A stretch of 64,000 bases of DNA from NCBI GenBank assembly GCA_004799435.1, contig SSMV01000169.1, forward strand, positions 64,980 to 128,979. Reading direction: 5' to 3'. The stretch comes from Bradyrhizobium sp. (lineage in GTDB: Bacteria; Pseudomonadota; Alphaproteobacteria; Rhizobiales; Beijerinckiaceae). Below the pieces are notes generated by a model. It saw nothing but the letters and a program-made list of their open reading frames with translations, searched no databases and was not told the origin of the DNA. Shown here piece by piece: positions 53,667-64,000 of this stretch. Position 1 is the first letter of the stretch. Each line of letters opens with the position of its first letter. The translations under genes were made by a program, and so were the position numbers.

Positions 53667-54224
53667 ATGCCGATGCGCAATGACTCGCAAGCCTATGGCG
53701 CCGCCGCGCGTTTCGCCCATTGGGCGACCGCGCTTTGCGTCTTCCTCGCCTGGCCGCTCGGCATGTTCCGCAATCTCGCGCCGCGTGGCGCGCCGCGCGA
53801 CACCGATCTCTTCATTCACATGACGCTCGGCCTTGGCGTGCTGTTGCTGCTGGTCTTTCGACTCGCCTGGCGCGCCTTGGACCCGCCGCCGCCGGCAGTC
53901 GTCGCGCCGCGTTTCGAACCCTGGATCGGCTACGCCGCCAAGGCCGGCCATATTCTCCTCTATGTCCTTCTGATCGCGACGCCGCTGCTGGGGATCGTGC
54001 TGCAATTCGCACGCGGCCAGGCTTTGCCGCTGTTCGGACTCTTGGCGATTCCCTCGCCTTGGGCCTTCGACCGCGACTTGGTCGGCCAGTTGGTTCCCAT
54101 CCATCAATTCGCCGGCGACGCGCTCTGCGTCATGGCGATCGGCCATGCCGGCGCGGCGCTCTTCCATCATTGGATTTTGCGCGACCGCACGCTGACGCGC
54201 ATGCTGCCGGTTACCCAGCGCTAG
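53667..54224 (+). CDS. Cytochrome b561 family protein
   Basis: YGAAARFAHWATALCVFLAWPLGM; AAKAGHILLYVLLIATPLLGIVLQFARGQALPLFGL; AIGHAGAALFHHWILRDRTLTRM. Confidence 0.92.
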   Translation: MPMRNDSQAYGAAARFAHWATALCVFLAWPLGMFRNLAPRGAPRDTDLFIHMTLGLGVLLLLVFRLAWRALDPPPPAVVAPRFEPWIGYAAKAGHILLYVLLIATPLLGIVLQFARGQALPLFGLLAIPSPWAFDRDLVGQLVPIHQFAGDALCVMAIGHAGAALFHHWILRDRTLTRMLPVTQR

Positions 54225-54231
54225 ATCGTCG

Positions 54232-55149
54232 TCACGCGGAAGCCGTCGCCGCTTCCGCCAGCGCCGGCTTAGCGCGCAATCCGATCAGATGGCAGATCGC
54301 GAAGACGAGGTCGGCGCGGTTCATCGTGTAGAAATGCAGATGATCGACGCCGCGGTCGATGAGGTCGAGCACCTGCTCGGCGCAGACCGCCGCCGCAACG
54401 AGCTTGCGGGTCGCTGGGTCGTCCTCCAGTCCGGCGAAACGATCGGCGAGCCAGCTCGGCACGCTCGCGCCGGCCTTGCGCGCAAAATTGGCGATCTGTT
54501 TGAAATTGAGCACCGGCACGATTCCCGGCAGAATCGGGATGGAGATTCCAGCGGCGGCCGCGACGTCCAAAAAGCGGAAATAGACGTCATTGTCGAAGAA
54601 GAATTGCGTAATCGCGCGATCGGCGCCGGCATCGATCTTGCGCTTGAGCGCGTCAATGTCATGCCGCAGATTCGGGCTCTGAGGATGTTTTTCCGGCCAC
54701 GCCGAGACCGACACTTGGAAATCGCCGGAGGCCTTGATCGCCGCGACCAGGCTTTCGGTTGTCTGGTAGCCGTCGGGCGGCGCGACATAGGGCATATCGA
54801 TGCCGCCCGGCGGGTCGCCGCGCAGCGCGACGATATGACGCACGCCCGTATCGGAATAGCCGCGCACCACGGCGCCAATCTCCGCCTTGCTGGCGCCGAC
54901 GCAGGTGAGATGCGCGGCCGGCTTCAGACGCGTTTCCTTAACCAGCCGCGAGACGGTCGCGTGCGTGCGCTCGCGCGTCGAGCCGCCCGCGCCATAAGTG
55001 ACCGAGACGAAACGCGGTTCGAGCGGCGCCAGCCGATCAATCGCTTCCCAAAGCTGGGTCTCCATCTCCGGCGTCTTGGGCGGAGAAAATTCGAATGAGA
55101 CGCCAACGGGCGAACCCGATCGGCTCAGTCGCAGCGGATCGTCCGCCAT
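54232..55149 (-). CDS. metF: Methylenetetrahydrofolate reductase [NAD(P)H]
   Basis: VSFEFSPPKTPEMETQLW; VSVTYGAGGSTRERTHATV; HIVALRGDPPGG; QFFFDNDVYFRFLD. Confidence 0.95.
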   Translation of the reverse strand: MADDPLRLSRSGSPVGVSFEFSPPKTPEMETQLWEAIDRLAPLEPRFVSVTYGAGGSTRERTHATVSRLVKETRLKPAAHLTCVGASKAEIGAVVRGYSDTGVRHIVALRGDPPGGIDMPYVAPPDGYQTTESLVAAIKASGDFQVSVSAWPEKHPQSPNLRHDIDALKRKIDAGADRAITQFFFDNDVYFRFLDVAAAAGISIPILPGIVPVLNFKQIANFARKAGASVPSWLADRFAGLEDDPATRKLVAAAVCAEQVLDLIDRGVDHLHFYTMNRADLVFAICHLIGLRAKPALAEAATASA

Positions 55150-56156
55150 CAGGCGATCTCCATCGCGGTTTTCGGCAATTGGTCGGCAATGATCCGCCGG
55201 TCGCGCGCCAGCCAGAGCGCCACCGTCAGCTTGCCGGATTCGCCAGCGCCCGGCGCCACATGTTCGGCGGCGAGTTCCTGCAACCCGGCCTCGGCGAGAA
55301 AGCCGGCGATCTCGGCGTCGGCGAAGCCGAGCCGGCGGTGGGCATATTGCTCGCGCAAATATTCTTCCGCGTGGGCGGCGAAATCGACGACCAGCAGCCG
55401 TCCCGAGGGCCTGAGCGCGCGCGCCGCCTCGGCCAGCGCCCGGCCGGGATCGTCGAGGAAATGCAGCACCTGATGGATGATCACGAAATCATAGGCGTCG
55501 CGCTCGACGGGGGGCGCGTAAATGTCGCCCTGACGGAGCTGGACATTGCGCAAGCCGCTCTGATCGACATGGGCGCGTGCGATCGCCAGCATGGCGGCGC
55601 TCTGATCGACGCCGACCGCGCGATCGGCCAGCGGCGCCAGCAATTCGAGCATCCGCGCCGTGCCGGTGCCGAGATCGAGTAGACCGCGCAGCGGCTTGTC
55701 GCCGACCAGTTCAAGAATCGCCGCCTCAACTTTGGCCTCGGGCGCGTGAAGGGCGCGGATCTTGTCCCAGTCGCCGGCGCGATCGGCGAAATAGGCGGCC
55801 GCCTGCTTGCGCCGCGCTTCGCGCGCCATGGCGAGGCGGGCGCGGTCGGCCGCCAGCGTCGGATCGGCCGGATCGATGCGGGCGATCAGGGCGCGGGCCA
55901 ATGCGCCGCCGCGGTCGGCGAGCCGGTAAAAAGCCCAGGCGCCCTCGCGCTGACGTTCGGCGAGGCCGGCTTCGACCAAAAGCTTCAAATGGCGCGAGAC
56001 GCGCGGCTGCGACTGGCCGAGGATTGCCACCAGCTCGGAAACCGTCAGATCGGCTTCGCAGAGCAAGCCGAGCAAGCGCAGTCGCGTCACCTCGCCCGCC
56101 GCTTCTAAGCTGGCGAGGAGGGCGTCGAAACCAATCGCGGGCGCGACGTTAGACAT
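55149..56156 (-). CDS. ArsR-family regulator fused to SAM-dependent methyltransferase domain
   Basis: N-terminal wHTH (LRLLGLLCEADLTVSELVAILGQSQPRVSRHLKLLVEAGLAERQREGAWAFYRL) then LLDLGTGTARMLELLAPLADRAVGVDQS; overlaps metF. Start at MSNVAP (56156) or MFMSN (56162). Confidence 0.92.
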   Translation of the reverse strand: MSNVAPAIGFDALLASLEAAGEVTRLRLLGLLCEADLTVSELVAILGQSQPRVSRHLKLLVEAGLAERQREGAWAFYRLADRGGALARALIARIDPADPTLAADRARLAMAREARRKQAAAYFADRAGDWDKIRALHAPEAKVEAAILELVGDKPLRGLLDLGTGTARMLELLAPLADRAVGVDQSAAMLAIARAHVDQSGLRNVQLRQGDIYAPPVERDAYDFVIIHQVLHFLDDPGRALAEAARALRPSGRLLVVDFAAHAEEYLREQYAHRRLGFADAEIAGFLAEAGLQELAAEHVAPGAGESGKLTVALWLARDRRIIADQLPKTAMEIA

Positions 56157-56174
56157 AAACATATACTTATATCT
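56151..56174. promoter_or_regulatory. Candidate ArsR-family operator palindrome overlapping the start codon of the ArsR-methyltransferase gene
   Basis: AGACATAAACATATACTTATATCT, imperfect 24-bp palindrome in otherwise GC-rich DNA. Confidence 0.5.
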
Positions 56175-56204
56175 AGTTCGACGTCCACGCAAGCAAAAGC
56201 CGCC

Positions 56205-56913
56205 TCAAAAGGCGACGACGGGCTGGGCCGGGCCAGCGGTGACGATGCGGCAACTGCCGCCGCATTCGCGCTCGATCAGCCGGCCGACATGGGCGGCGGC
56301 TCGCTCGACGTCGCCGAAGCCATTCGATTGCGCGGTCAAAGCGACGCGACGCGTCTTGGCCGAGACGGCGCTGCGGGCGTCCTGGCGCCAGTTCCAGCGC
56401 CGGCACAGCACGTGGCGCGCGTCGGCATAGACGACTTCGCCGAGTTTCGGCGGATCATTGGGGTCCTCGTCCGCTTCGGCGCCCATGTCGATGAATGTGT
56501 CGCCCTCGCGCGAGAAGCGAAAGGCGAGATCGCCCTGCGTCAAATCGAGATCGTCGCAGCCGAGGCAGAGCGCGCTGGTCAGCGAGACGAGATTATACAA
56601 GTCGACCAGCGCGTTGACTCCCGGCAGCGCGCCGCCGGCCAGCACACGCTTGATCAGCCGTTCGACCGACGAGCGATAGCTGGTGCGCTTGATGCCAAAG
56701 CCTTTGTAAGCGGCGCGCCAGGCGGCGACGCCGGGAATGGCGGAAAGCTCGGCTCCGCTCCAAGTCTGGCGACAGGCCTCTTCGGCCGCCGCGATCTCAC
56801 CCGCCAGCGCCGCGCTGCGCGACGCAGGGATGCGGAGATCCTCGGCCACGACGAGCGCGACGCGGAAGTCCGGGAAACGTTCGATAATGTCGACGATCGA
56901 GAGCGAAGGCATG
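56205..56913 (-). CDS. B3/B4 (tRNA-binding) domain-containing protein
   Basis: AWRAAYKGFGIKRTSYRSSVERLIKRVLAGGALPGVNALVDLYNLVSLTSALCLGCDDLD. Start probably MPSLSIVD. Confidence 0.85.
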
Positions 56914-56988
56914 CGGCGAAATGGAGCGCGCCCGAGCGGGCTGTCAAGGCGATGTTTCCTGTCGACGCCGCCCGTCGAGTCCGGGGCC

Positions 56989-57080
56989 ACGTCATTGCGA
57001 GGAGCGAAGCGACGAAGCAATCCAAGTGGTTGGACGCCCGACACATCCCGATGGATTGCTTCGCTCCGCTCGCAATGACG
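56989..57080. repeat. REP-like inverted-repeat element
   Basis: CGTCATTGCGAGGAGCGAAGCGACGAAGCAATCCA ... TGGATTGCTTCGCTCCGCTCGCAATGACG: long imperfect inverted repeat between genes. Confidence 0.8.
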
Positions 57081-57088
57081 GAACGCGC

Positions 57089-58585
57089 TTAAGCCCGACG
57101 CCCACTCAGCGTCCGCGACACCGCGTCGCGCCAGCCGGCGACCATCGTCGCGCGCGCGTCCCCTGCGAGCGTCGGACGGAAAGCGCGCTCCAGTCGCCAG
57201 CTCCTGGCGAATTCATCGGGCGGCGGATAGAGCCCGACAGCCAAGCCCGCGAGATAGGCGGCGCCCAGCGCCGTCGTCTCCTTGACGGCCGGCCGGTCGA
57301 CCGGCGCGTCGAGAATATCGGCGAGGCGCTGCATCGCCCAGTCGGAGGCCGACATCCCGCCGTCGACCCGCAACACCGTCTCGCCCGCATGAGGCGGCGC
57401 GTCGGCGCGCATCGCCTCGATCAGGTCGAGCGTCTGAAAGGCGACGCTGTCGAGCGCGGCGCGCGCCAACTCTTTGGGACCGGTGGCGCGCGTCAGGCCA
57501 TAGAGCGCGCCGCGGCAATCGGGGTCCCAATAGGGCGCGCCGAGCCCGACGAAAGCTGGCACGAGATAGACCGCCTGCGCCGGATCTGCGGCAGCGGCGA
57601 GCGCGCCAACCTCGCTGGACGAACCGATCACGCCGATCCCGTCGCGCAGCCATTGCACCGCCGCGCCGGCGACGAAGATCGAGCCTTCGAGCGCGTAAGT
57701 CGTCTCGCCGTTCAGCCGATAGGCGATGGTGGTCAGCAGACGATGCTGCGAAGCGATCGGCGTTCTGCCGGTGTTGAGCAACGCGAAGGCGCCGGTGCCA
57801 TAGGTCGCCTTGGCCATGCCCGGCGCAAAACAGGCCTGGCCGATGGTCGCCGCCTGCTGATCGCCGGCGACGCCGCGAATGGCAATCGGCGCGCCGAAAT
57901 GTTCGGCGAGCGCGACGCCGAAATCGCCGGCGCAATCGCGAACCTCCGGCAGCAGCGCGCGCGGAACGCCGAACAGCGCCAGCAATTCATCGTCCCAGGC
58001 ATTGCGGCGAATGTCATAGAGCAGGGTGCGGCTGGCGTTGGTGGCGTCGGTCGCGTGAACCACGCCGCCGGTGAGGCGCCACAGCAGATAGGCGTCGACC
58101 GTGCCGAAGGCGAGTTCGCTGCGCTCGGCCCGCGCTCGCGCGCCAGCGACGTTATCGAGCAGCCACGCGATCTTGGTCGCGGAGAAATAGGGATCGAGCA
58201 GCAGACCGGTTCGCGCCGTCACCAGCGGCTCATGGCCCCCGCCGCGCAATTGCTCGCATTGCGCCGCCGTGCGGCGGTCCTGCCAGACGATCGCTCTGTG
58301 GATCGGTTCGCCGGTCTTTCTATCCCAGATCAGCGCGGTCTCACGCTGATTGGTCAGGCCGATCGCCGCGACCTCCGCAGCGGCGACGCCGGCGCGTCGC
58401 AACGCCTCGCGCCCCGTCGCCAGCGCGCTGCGCCAGAGATCCTTGGGATCGTGCTCGACCCAGCCGGAGGCGGGATAATGCTGCGCGAATTCCTGCTGCG
58501 CCTGCGCGACGATCGTCAATTCGGACGAGAAGAGCAGCGCGCGGGTCGAAGTGGTGCCTTGGTCGATCGCCAGCACATAAGTCAC
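57089..58585 (-). CDS. glpK: Glycerol kinase
   Basis: [60 protein letters not shown]. Confidence 0.96.
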   Translation of the reverse strand: MTYVLAIDQGTTSTRALLFSSELTIVAQAQQEFAQHYPASGWVEHDPKDLWRSALATGREALRRAGVAAAEVAAIGLTNQRETALIWDRKTGEPIHRAIVWQDRRTAAQCEQLRGGGHEPLVTARTGLLLDPYFSATKIAWLLDNVAGARARAERSELAFGTVDAYLLWRLTGGVVHATDATNASRTLLYDIRRNAWDDELLALFGVPRALLPEVRDCAGDFGVALAEHFGAPIAIRGVAGDQQAATIGQACFAPGMAKATYGTGAFALLNTGRTPIASQHRLLTTIAYRLNGETTYALEGSIFVAGAAVQWLRDGIGVIGSSSEVGALAAAADPAQAVYLVPAFVGLGAPYWDPDCRGALYGLTRATGPKELARAALDSVAFQTLDLIEAMRADAPPHAGETVLRVDGGMSASDWAMQRLADILDAPVDRPAVKETTALGAAYLAGLAVGLYPPPDEFARSWRLERAFRPTLAGDARATMVAGWRDAVSRTLSGRRA

Positions 58586-59757
58586 GTCGCGCTCTCCGAG
58601 GAGACATTCGCCTCCCCAAGCCCTGGGCTTGGCTTGTCCGACGACATCCGCACGCCGTCGATGACGATCGGCGAGGCGACGCCGGCGACACGCGCGCCGT
58701 CCTCGCCGACGAGATCGAGCCGCAAGCCGCGATGGATCACCTGCGGGTCGGCGAAGACATCCTCGATCCGGTTGATCGGCCCGGCCGGCACGCCAGCCGC
58801 CTCCAGCTTGGCGAGCAGCGTTTCGCGCGTCATCGCCTTGAGCAGCGGCGCGAGCGCGGCGACGAGCCGCTCGCGATGGGCGACGCGACGCGGGTTGGTG
58901 GCGAAATCGGGCTCGGCGGCGATCCTCTCGGCCCCGATCGCGCGACAGAGGGCGCCAAACTGCAGATCATTGCCGACCGCAACGACGACATGGCCGTCGG
59001 CGACGGCGAAGACCTGATAGGGCGCGATATTGGGATGGGCGTTGCCGAGCCGGGTCGGCGAGTGGCCGGAGACGAGATAATTCATCGCCTGATTGGCGAG
59101 CATCGCCACCGCGCAATCCATCAAGGCGAGATCGATGACCGCGCCGACGCCGCTCTGATCGCGCCGGCGCAACGCCGCCAGAATCGCGGTCGAAGCGTAG
59201 ACGCCGGTGAAAAGATCGACCACCGCGACGCCGACCTTCTGCGGCTCCCGCCCGGGCTCGCCGGTGATGTCCATCAGCCCGCTCATGCCCTGGATGACAT
59301 AGTCATAGCCGGCGCGCTCGGCGTACGGACCGTCCTGGCCGAAGCCGGAGATCGAACAATAGACGAGGCGCGGAAAACGCGCGGTCAGGCTCGCGGCGTC
59401 AAGACCGAAGCGTTTCAAACCACCGACTTTGAAATTCTCGATCAGCGCGTCGCATTCGCCCGCCAAGCGGCCAATCGTCGCGCGCCCGGCCTCGCTTTCG
59501 AAATCGACCGCGAGCGAAGACTTGCCGCGATTGCAGCCATGATAATAGGCCGAACCCCAGGCCTCGCCCTTGGCGTTGGCGACGAAGGGCGGTCCCCAGG
59601 CGCGCGTGTCGTCGCCAACTTCGGGGCGTTCGATCTTGATCACTTCGGCGCCGAGATCGGCGAGCAATTGGCCGCACCACGGCCCGGCAAGAATGCGCGC
59701 CAGCTCCAGCACGCGAACGCCGGCGAGCGGCTTTGCGGTCATCGCCCTTGTCGCCAT
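58582..59757 (-). CDS. CaiB/BaiF CoA-transferase family protein
   Basis: [49 protein letters not shown]. Confidence 0.95.
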   Translation of the reverse strand: MATRAMTAKPLAGVRVLELARILAGPWCGQLLADLGAEVIKIERPEVGDDTRAWGPPFVANAKGEAWGSAYYHGCNRGKSSLAVDFESEAGRATIGRLAGECDALIENFKVGGLKRFGLDAASLTARFPRLVYCSISGFGQDGPYAERAGYDYVIQGMSGLMDITGEPGREPQKVGVAVVDLFTGVYASTAILAALRRRDQSGVGAVIDLALMDCAVAMLANQAMNYLVSGHSPTRLGNAHPNIAPYQVFAVADGHVVVAVGNDLQFGALCRAIGAERIAAEPDFATNPRRVAHRERLVAALAPLLKAMTRETLLAKLEAAGVPAGPINRIEDVFADPQVIHRGLRLDLVGEDGARVAGVASPIVIDGVRMSSDKPSPGLGEANVSSESAT

Positions 59758-60948
59758 TTAGAAGAAGGCCTGCAGGCCGGTCATCGCGCGGCCGAGGATC
59801 AGCGCGTGAATGTCATGCGCGCCTTCATAGGTGTTGACCGTCTCGAGATTCTGGAGATGGCGCATGACGTGATATTCGCCGTGAATGCCATTGCCGCCAT
59901 GCATGTCGCGGGCGAGCCGGGCGATGTCGAGCGCCTTGCCGCAATTGTTGCGCTTGATGAGCGAGATCATCTCGGCGGCAGCCTTGCCCTCGTCGAACAG
60001 GCGTCCGACGCGCAGCGCCGCCTGAAGGCCGAGCGCGATTTCGGTCTGCATGTCGGCGAGCTTCTTCTGAAAGAGCTGCGTCTGCGCCAGCGGCCGCCCG
60101 AATTGCTTGCGCTCGAGCCCGTAGCGGCGCGCGCGCATCCAGCAATCCTCGGCGGCGCCCATCGTTCCCCAGGCGATGCCGTAACGGGCGCGATTGAGAC
60201 AGCCGAACGGACCCTTGAGGCCGGCGACGCCGGGCAAGAGCGCGTCCTCGCCCACTTCGACATTGTCGAGCGCGATCTCGCCGGTGACGGAGGCGCGCAG
60301 CGACAGCTTGCCTTCGATCTTTGGCGCCGAGAGTCCCGCGAGTCCCTTTTCGAGTACGAAGCCCTTGATCGCACCCTCATGCGCGTCGGATTTCGCCCAG
60401 ACGACGAAGACATCGGCGATTGGCGCATTGGAGATCCAGGTCTTCGACCCGGTCAGCCGATAGCCGCCGGCGATCGCCGTTGCGCGGCTGCGCATCGCGC
60501 CCGGATCGGAGCCGGCGTCCGCTTCGGTGAGGCCAAAGCAGCCGATCGCTTCGCCCTTGGCCAGTCTCGGCAGGAACTTGCGCTTCTGCGCCTCGGTCCC
60601 ATAGGCGAGGATCGGATACATCACGAGCGACGACTGCACGCTCATCATCGAGCGATAGCCGCTGTCGACCCGCTCGATCTCGCGGGCGATCAGGCCATAG
60701 GCGACGTAGGAAGCGCCGGCGCCGCCATATTCTTCCGGCACAGTCGCGCCCAGCAGCCCGAGCGCGCCCATTTCGGCGAAGATCGACGGATCGGTCGTTT
60801 CGCGGGCGTAGGCTTCGACGATCCGCGGCGCGAGCTTCTCCTGCGCATAGTCGCGCGCCGTCGCCTGGACCATCCGCTCCTCTTCGGCGAGCTGCTCGCC
60901 GAAGAGGAAGGGATCGTCCCACTGAAAGGCGGATTTCACGTCGGCCAT
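59758..60948 (-). CDS. gcdH: Glutaryl-CoA dehydrogenase-like acyl-CoA dehydrogenase
   Basis: [99 protein letters not shown]. Confidence 0.92.
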   Translation of the reverse strand: MADVKSAFQWDDPFLFGEQLAEEERMVQATARDYAQEKLAPRIVEAYARETTDPSIFAEMGALGLLGATVPEEYGGAGASYVAYGLIAREIERVDSGYRSMMSVQSSLVMYPILAYGTEAQKRKFLPRLAKGEAIGCFGLTEADAGSDPGAMRSRATAIAGGYRLTGSKTWISNAPIADVFVVWAKSDAHEGAIKGFVLEKGLAGLSAPKIEGKLSLRASVTGEIALDNVEVGEDALLPGVAGLKGPFGCLNRARYGIAWGTMGAAEDCWMRARRYGLERKQFGRPLAQTQLFQKKLADMQTEIALGLQAALRVGRLFDEGKAAAEMISLIKRNNCGKALDIARLARDMHGGNGIHGEYHVMRHLQNLETVNTYEGAHDIHALILGRAMTGLQAFF

Positions 60949-61110
60949 GATCTTCGAGCGCTCCTCGCGCCCGAGTTAAGACCGCCTTCGCCGCCTTGAC
61001 CAGCCCGGAGAGCAGCCGAATTTACCCTGACCCAGCGTTGGGGGCGCCGGGACAAGCCAAAGCGGGCTAAGCGATTGACATGCGAGCCCGTCTTCCTACT
61101 GTGCCCGCCT

Positions 61111-61137
61111 CGCGCTGCGCCGCTGCGGCGAAGCGCG
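61111..61137 (+). other. Strong GC hairpin upstream of lysK
   Basis: CGCGCT-G-CGCCG-CTG-CGGCG-A-AGCGCG; 11 bp of stem with one mismatch. Confidence 0.5.
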
Positions 61138-61201
61138 GCTCCCACAGGATCCGAGGTTTGCGGTTTCATGCGACGTGCGTTTATCCGAGGCGTTGTTTTC
61201 G

Positions 61202-62866
61202 ATGACTGACGCCGCCCTCAGCGAGGCCGCCGAAAACTCCAAGGCCTGGCCCTTCGAGGAGGCGCGCAAGCTGGTCGCGCGCGTCAAGCGCACCGGACAG
61301 AAGCGCGTGCTGTTCGAGACTGGCTATGGCCCGTCGGGCCTGCCGCATATCGGCACCTTCGGCGAGGTGGCGCGCACCTCGATGGTGCGCCACGCCTTTC
61401 GCGTGCTGACCGACGACGCGATCGAAACGCGGCTCCTCGCTTTCTCCGACGATATGGACGGGCTGCGCAAGACGCCCGACAACATCCCCAATCGCGCCTT
61501 GGTGGAAGCCAATCTCGGCAAGCCGCTGACCGAAGTGCCCGACCCGTTCGGCGAATATCCGAGTTTCGCCGCCCATAACAATGCGCGTCTGCGCCGCTTC
61601 CTCGACAGTTTCGGCTTTGACTACGAATTCGCCTCCTCGACCGAATATTATACGTCGGGCCGTTTCGATGCAGCGCTGCTCAACATGCTGCGGCGCTTCG
61701 ACGCGGTTCAGCAGATCATGCTGCCGTCCCTGCGCGAGGAGCGCGCGGCCACCTATTCGCCGTTCCTGCCGATTCATCCGCGCAGCCGCATCGTCATGCA
61801 GGTTCCGCTCGCCGGCTATGACGTCGACAAGGGAACGATCCGCTGGAGCGATCCCGCGACCGGCGAGGATTTCGAGACGCCGGTGACGGGCGGCGCCTGC
61901 AAGCTGCAATGGAAACCCGACTGGGCGATGCGCTGGTTCGCGCTTGGCGTCGATTACGAAATGGCCGGCAAGGATCTCATCGACTCCGTCAAGCTCTCGT
62001 CGCAGATCGTCCGGGCGCTCGGCGGCACGCCGCCCGAGGGCTTCAACTACGAATTGTTCCTCGACGAGAACGGACAGAAGATTTCCAAATCGAAAGGCAA
62101 TGGCCTGACGATCGACGAATGGCTGACCTACGCCAGTCCGGAAAGCCTGTCGCAATTCATGTTTCAGAAGCCCTCGGCGGCCAAGCGGCTTTATTTCGAC
62201 GTCATCCCGCGTACGGTCGACGAATATCTCGGCTTCCTCGACGCCTATCCGCGCCAGGAATGGAAAGAGCGGCTCGGCAATCCGGTCTGGCACATCCATT
62301 CGGGCGCGCCGCCGGCGCCCGAAACGCTGGCCAATGGCGCCGAGGGCCAGACCACGGTCTCCTTCGCCATGCTGCTCAATCTCGCCGCGGTCGCCAATAG
62401 CGACAATCCCGCGGTGCTCTGGGGCTTCCTGCGCCGCTATGCGCCGAGCGCCTCGCCGCAGAGCCATCCGCGTCTCGACAAGCTCGTCCATTATGCGGTC
62501 GCTTACTTTCGCGACTTCGTCGCGCCGAAGAAGCGCTATCGTGCGGCCGACGAGGTCGAGCGCGACGCGCTGGCGGCGGTGTCGGCGAGGCTCGCCGCGA
62601 CGCCGCAAGGCGCCAGCGCCGAGGACATCCAGCACGCGCTCTATGACATCGCGCGGCCGATCCCGCGCTATCAGGATCTCAACGCCAAGGGCGCGACGCC
62701 GGAGCGGCCGGGCGTGTCGAACGAGTTCTTCAATATGATCTACGCCGTGCTGCTCGGCGAAGCGCGCGGCCCGCGGCTCGGCTCCTTCATCGCGCTCTAT
62801 GGGATCGAAGAAACGCGCGCGCTGATCGCCAAAGCTTTGGCCGGCGAGCTGGTCACGGCGGTCTAA
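61202..62866 (+). CDS. lysK: Lysine--tRNA ligase (class I)
   Basis: [29 protein letters not shown] and [24 protein letters not shown] (KMSKS-like). Confidence 0.95.
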   Translation: MTDAALSEAAENSKAWPFEEARKLVARVKRTGQKRVLFETGYGPSGLPHIGTFGEVARTSMVRHAFRVLTDDAIETRLLAFSDDMDGLRKTPDNIPNRALVEANLGKPLTEVPDPFGEYPSFAAHNNARLRRFLDSFGFDYEFASSTEYYTSGRFDAALLNMLRRFDAVQQIMLPSLREERAATYSPFLPIHPRSRIVMQVPLAGYDVDKGTIRWSDPATGEDFETPVTGGACKLQWKPDWAMRWFALGVDYEMAGKDLIDSVKLSSQIVRALGGTPPEGFNYELFLDENGQKISKSKGNGLTIDEWLTYASPESLSQFMFQKPSAAKRLYFDVIPRTVDEYLGFLDAYPRQEWKERLGNPVWHIHSGAPPAPETLANGAEGQTTVSFAMLLNLAAVANSDNPAVLWGFLRRYAPSASPQSHPRLDKLVHYAVAYFRDFVAPKKRYRAADEVERDALAAVSARLAATPQGASAEDIQHALYDIARPIPRYQDLNAKGATPERPGVSNEFFNMIYAVLLGEARGPRLGSFIALYGIEETRALIAKALAGELVTAV

Positions 62867-62887
62867 GCGTTCGCGCTTGAGACGCGC

Positions 62888-63649
62888 TTAAGCTTTGCCT
62901 TTCGCCATAAAGGCGGCGAAGGCGGCGCGCGCTTCCGGCGATTTCAGCGCGGCGGCGAACAGCCGCACCTCTTCATCCATGCGCGCGATCAGCGCGGCGT
63001 CATCGCCGCGAATCAGCCGGCGAGCCGCGAGCAGCGCCTGACGCGGCTTGGCGGCGAGCGCTTTGGCCCTGGCGAGCGCATGAGCTTGCAGCGCCGACGC
63101 TTCGACGATCGCGTTGACCAGCCCGTCGGCGCGCGCCGCCTCAGCGTCGAAAGCTTCGCCAAGCAACAGATATTGCCCGGCGCGGGCGCGGCCGAACCGC
63201 TGCGGGACCAGCAGCGACGAGCCGGCCTCGGGAACAAGCCCGAGATCGACGAAAGGCATGTGGAAACGCGCGGCTGGGCTCGCGTAGACGAGATCGCAAT
63301 GGAAGCACAGGGTCGCGCCGACGCCGACCGCGAGGCCATCGACCGCGGCGACCAAGGGCTTGGCGAAACGCGCCAGCGCACGGATAAAGCGGACGGGCGG
63401 CGCGTCTTTCATTTCGGCGCCGGGCTGCAGCGCGACGGCGAGAAAGTCGGCGATGTCGTTGCCGGCCGAGAAGACGCCGCCGCTGCCTTCGATCAGCAGC
63501 GCGCCCAGGCCATCGTCGCCGCTGGCCTCATCGAAAGCGGCGATTATCCGCTCGTACATTGCGCCGGTCAGCGCATTCTTCTTTTCCGGCCGCGCCATTG
63601 TGACGACGAGAACCGCGCCGTCGCGACGGGTTTCGATCAAATCGCTCAC
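62888..63649 (-). CDS. Enoyl-CoA hydratase/isomerase family protein
   Basis: VTMARPEKKNALTGAMYERI; IEGSGGVFSAGNDIADF; AVDGLAVGVGATLCFHCDLVYAS. Confidence 0.93.
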   Translation of the reverse strand: MSDLIETRRDGAVLVVTMARPEKKNALTGAMYERIIAAFDEASGDDGLGALLIEGSGGVFSAGNDIADFLAVALQPGAEMKDAPPVRFIRALARFAKPLVAAVDGLAVGVGATLCFHCDLVYASPAARFHMPFVDLGLVPEAGSSLLVPQRFGRARAGQYLLLGEAFDAEAARADGLVNAIVEASALQAHALARAKALAAKPRQALLAARRLIRGDDAALIARMDEEVRLFAAALKSPEARAAFAAFMAKGKA

Positions 63650-64000
63650 ACGGTCTCCGCAAGAATGGCGTCGCAGCCGCGCAGCGCCGCCGCGCCGGAA
63701 ACAATCGCGCGCGCCAAGCCCGGCGCGACGGTCGTCAGCTTCTCGGCGTAGAAACGGGCGAGCCCGATACGGCCGCGCTCTTCCGGCAGCTCCCGCGCCG
63801 CAAGCCCAGCCCTGGCGAGACAGACGCCGCCAAGCGCCAGGCCAAACAATCTGAGATAGGCCGATGCGCCGGCGAGCGCCGAGGTCGGATCGGTGTTAAG
63901 CGCGCGGGCAAGAAATGCCCCGGCCTGTTCGAAAGCATTGACCGCATCGACGAGACGCGCGGCCGTCGCGCCAAATTCGCTGTCATTGGCGGCGGCGACT
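63646..64000 (-). CDS. Acyl-CoA dehydrogenase, C-terminal fragment (truncated by window edge)
   Basis: Frame open to the window end; NAFEQAGAFLARALNTDPTSALAGASAYLRLFGLALGGVCLARAGLAA resembles the C-terminal segment of ETF-linked acyl-CoA dehydrogenases; overlaps the downstream gene. Confidence 0.7.
   Translation of the reverse strand, partial: VAAANDSEFGATAARLVDAVNAFEQAGAFLARALNTDPTSALAGASAYLRLFGLALGGVCLARAGLAARELPEERGRIGLARFYAEKLTTVAPGLARAIVSGAAALRGCDAILAETV

Noticed and set aside
58732-60999. 755-aa plus-strand ORF
   Set aside because: Antisense to the CaiB/BaiF and gcdH genes, low-complexity antisense composition, no domain recognised.

Overview
High-GC window, probably an alphaproteobacterial chromosome (Hyphomicrobiales-like; inferred from gene content: CcrM, tandem CtrA-type boxes at a dcw cluster, a SAM-II riboswitch at metA, class I LysRS, DUF2093). 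It is mostly housekeeping and metabolic sequence. I see no CRISPR array, prophage, transposase or tRNA. Main blocks: dcw genes (ddl, murB, GATase, murC); an RND efflux pair; pgm; a low-GC orphan gene with a HEPN-like motif; leuD; alr; a beta-oxidation operon with a cupin gene; manC; bioY; edd; SAM-II-metA; scoAB; an orphan AAA+ ATPase; a MoxR/DUF58/BatA-like operon; cca; rnhB; ccrM; prmB; ureE-ureF-DUF3995-ureG; rnpB; ArsR-methyltransferase plus metF; glpK/CaiB-BaiF/gcdH; lysK. Strongest second-look items: two CtrA-type boxes upstream of ddl, a glutamine amidotransferase embedded by 4-nt overlaps between murC and murB, an in-frame amber codon in an otherwise intact metallophosphoesterase, a 32% histidine mini-protein, a SAM-II riboswitch with downstream hairpins, an RNxxxH orphan gene, and a palindrome over the start codon of the ArsR-methyltransferase gene. 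Nothing here is demonstrably a new multi-gene system. All family assignments come from reading the sequence, with no database search.
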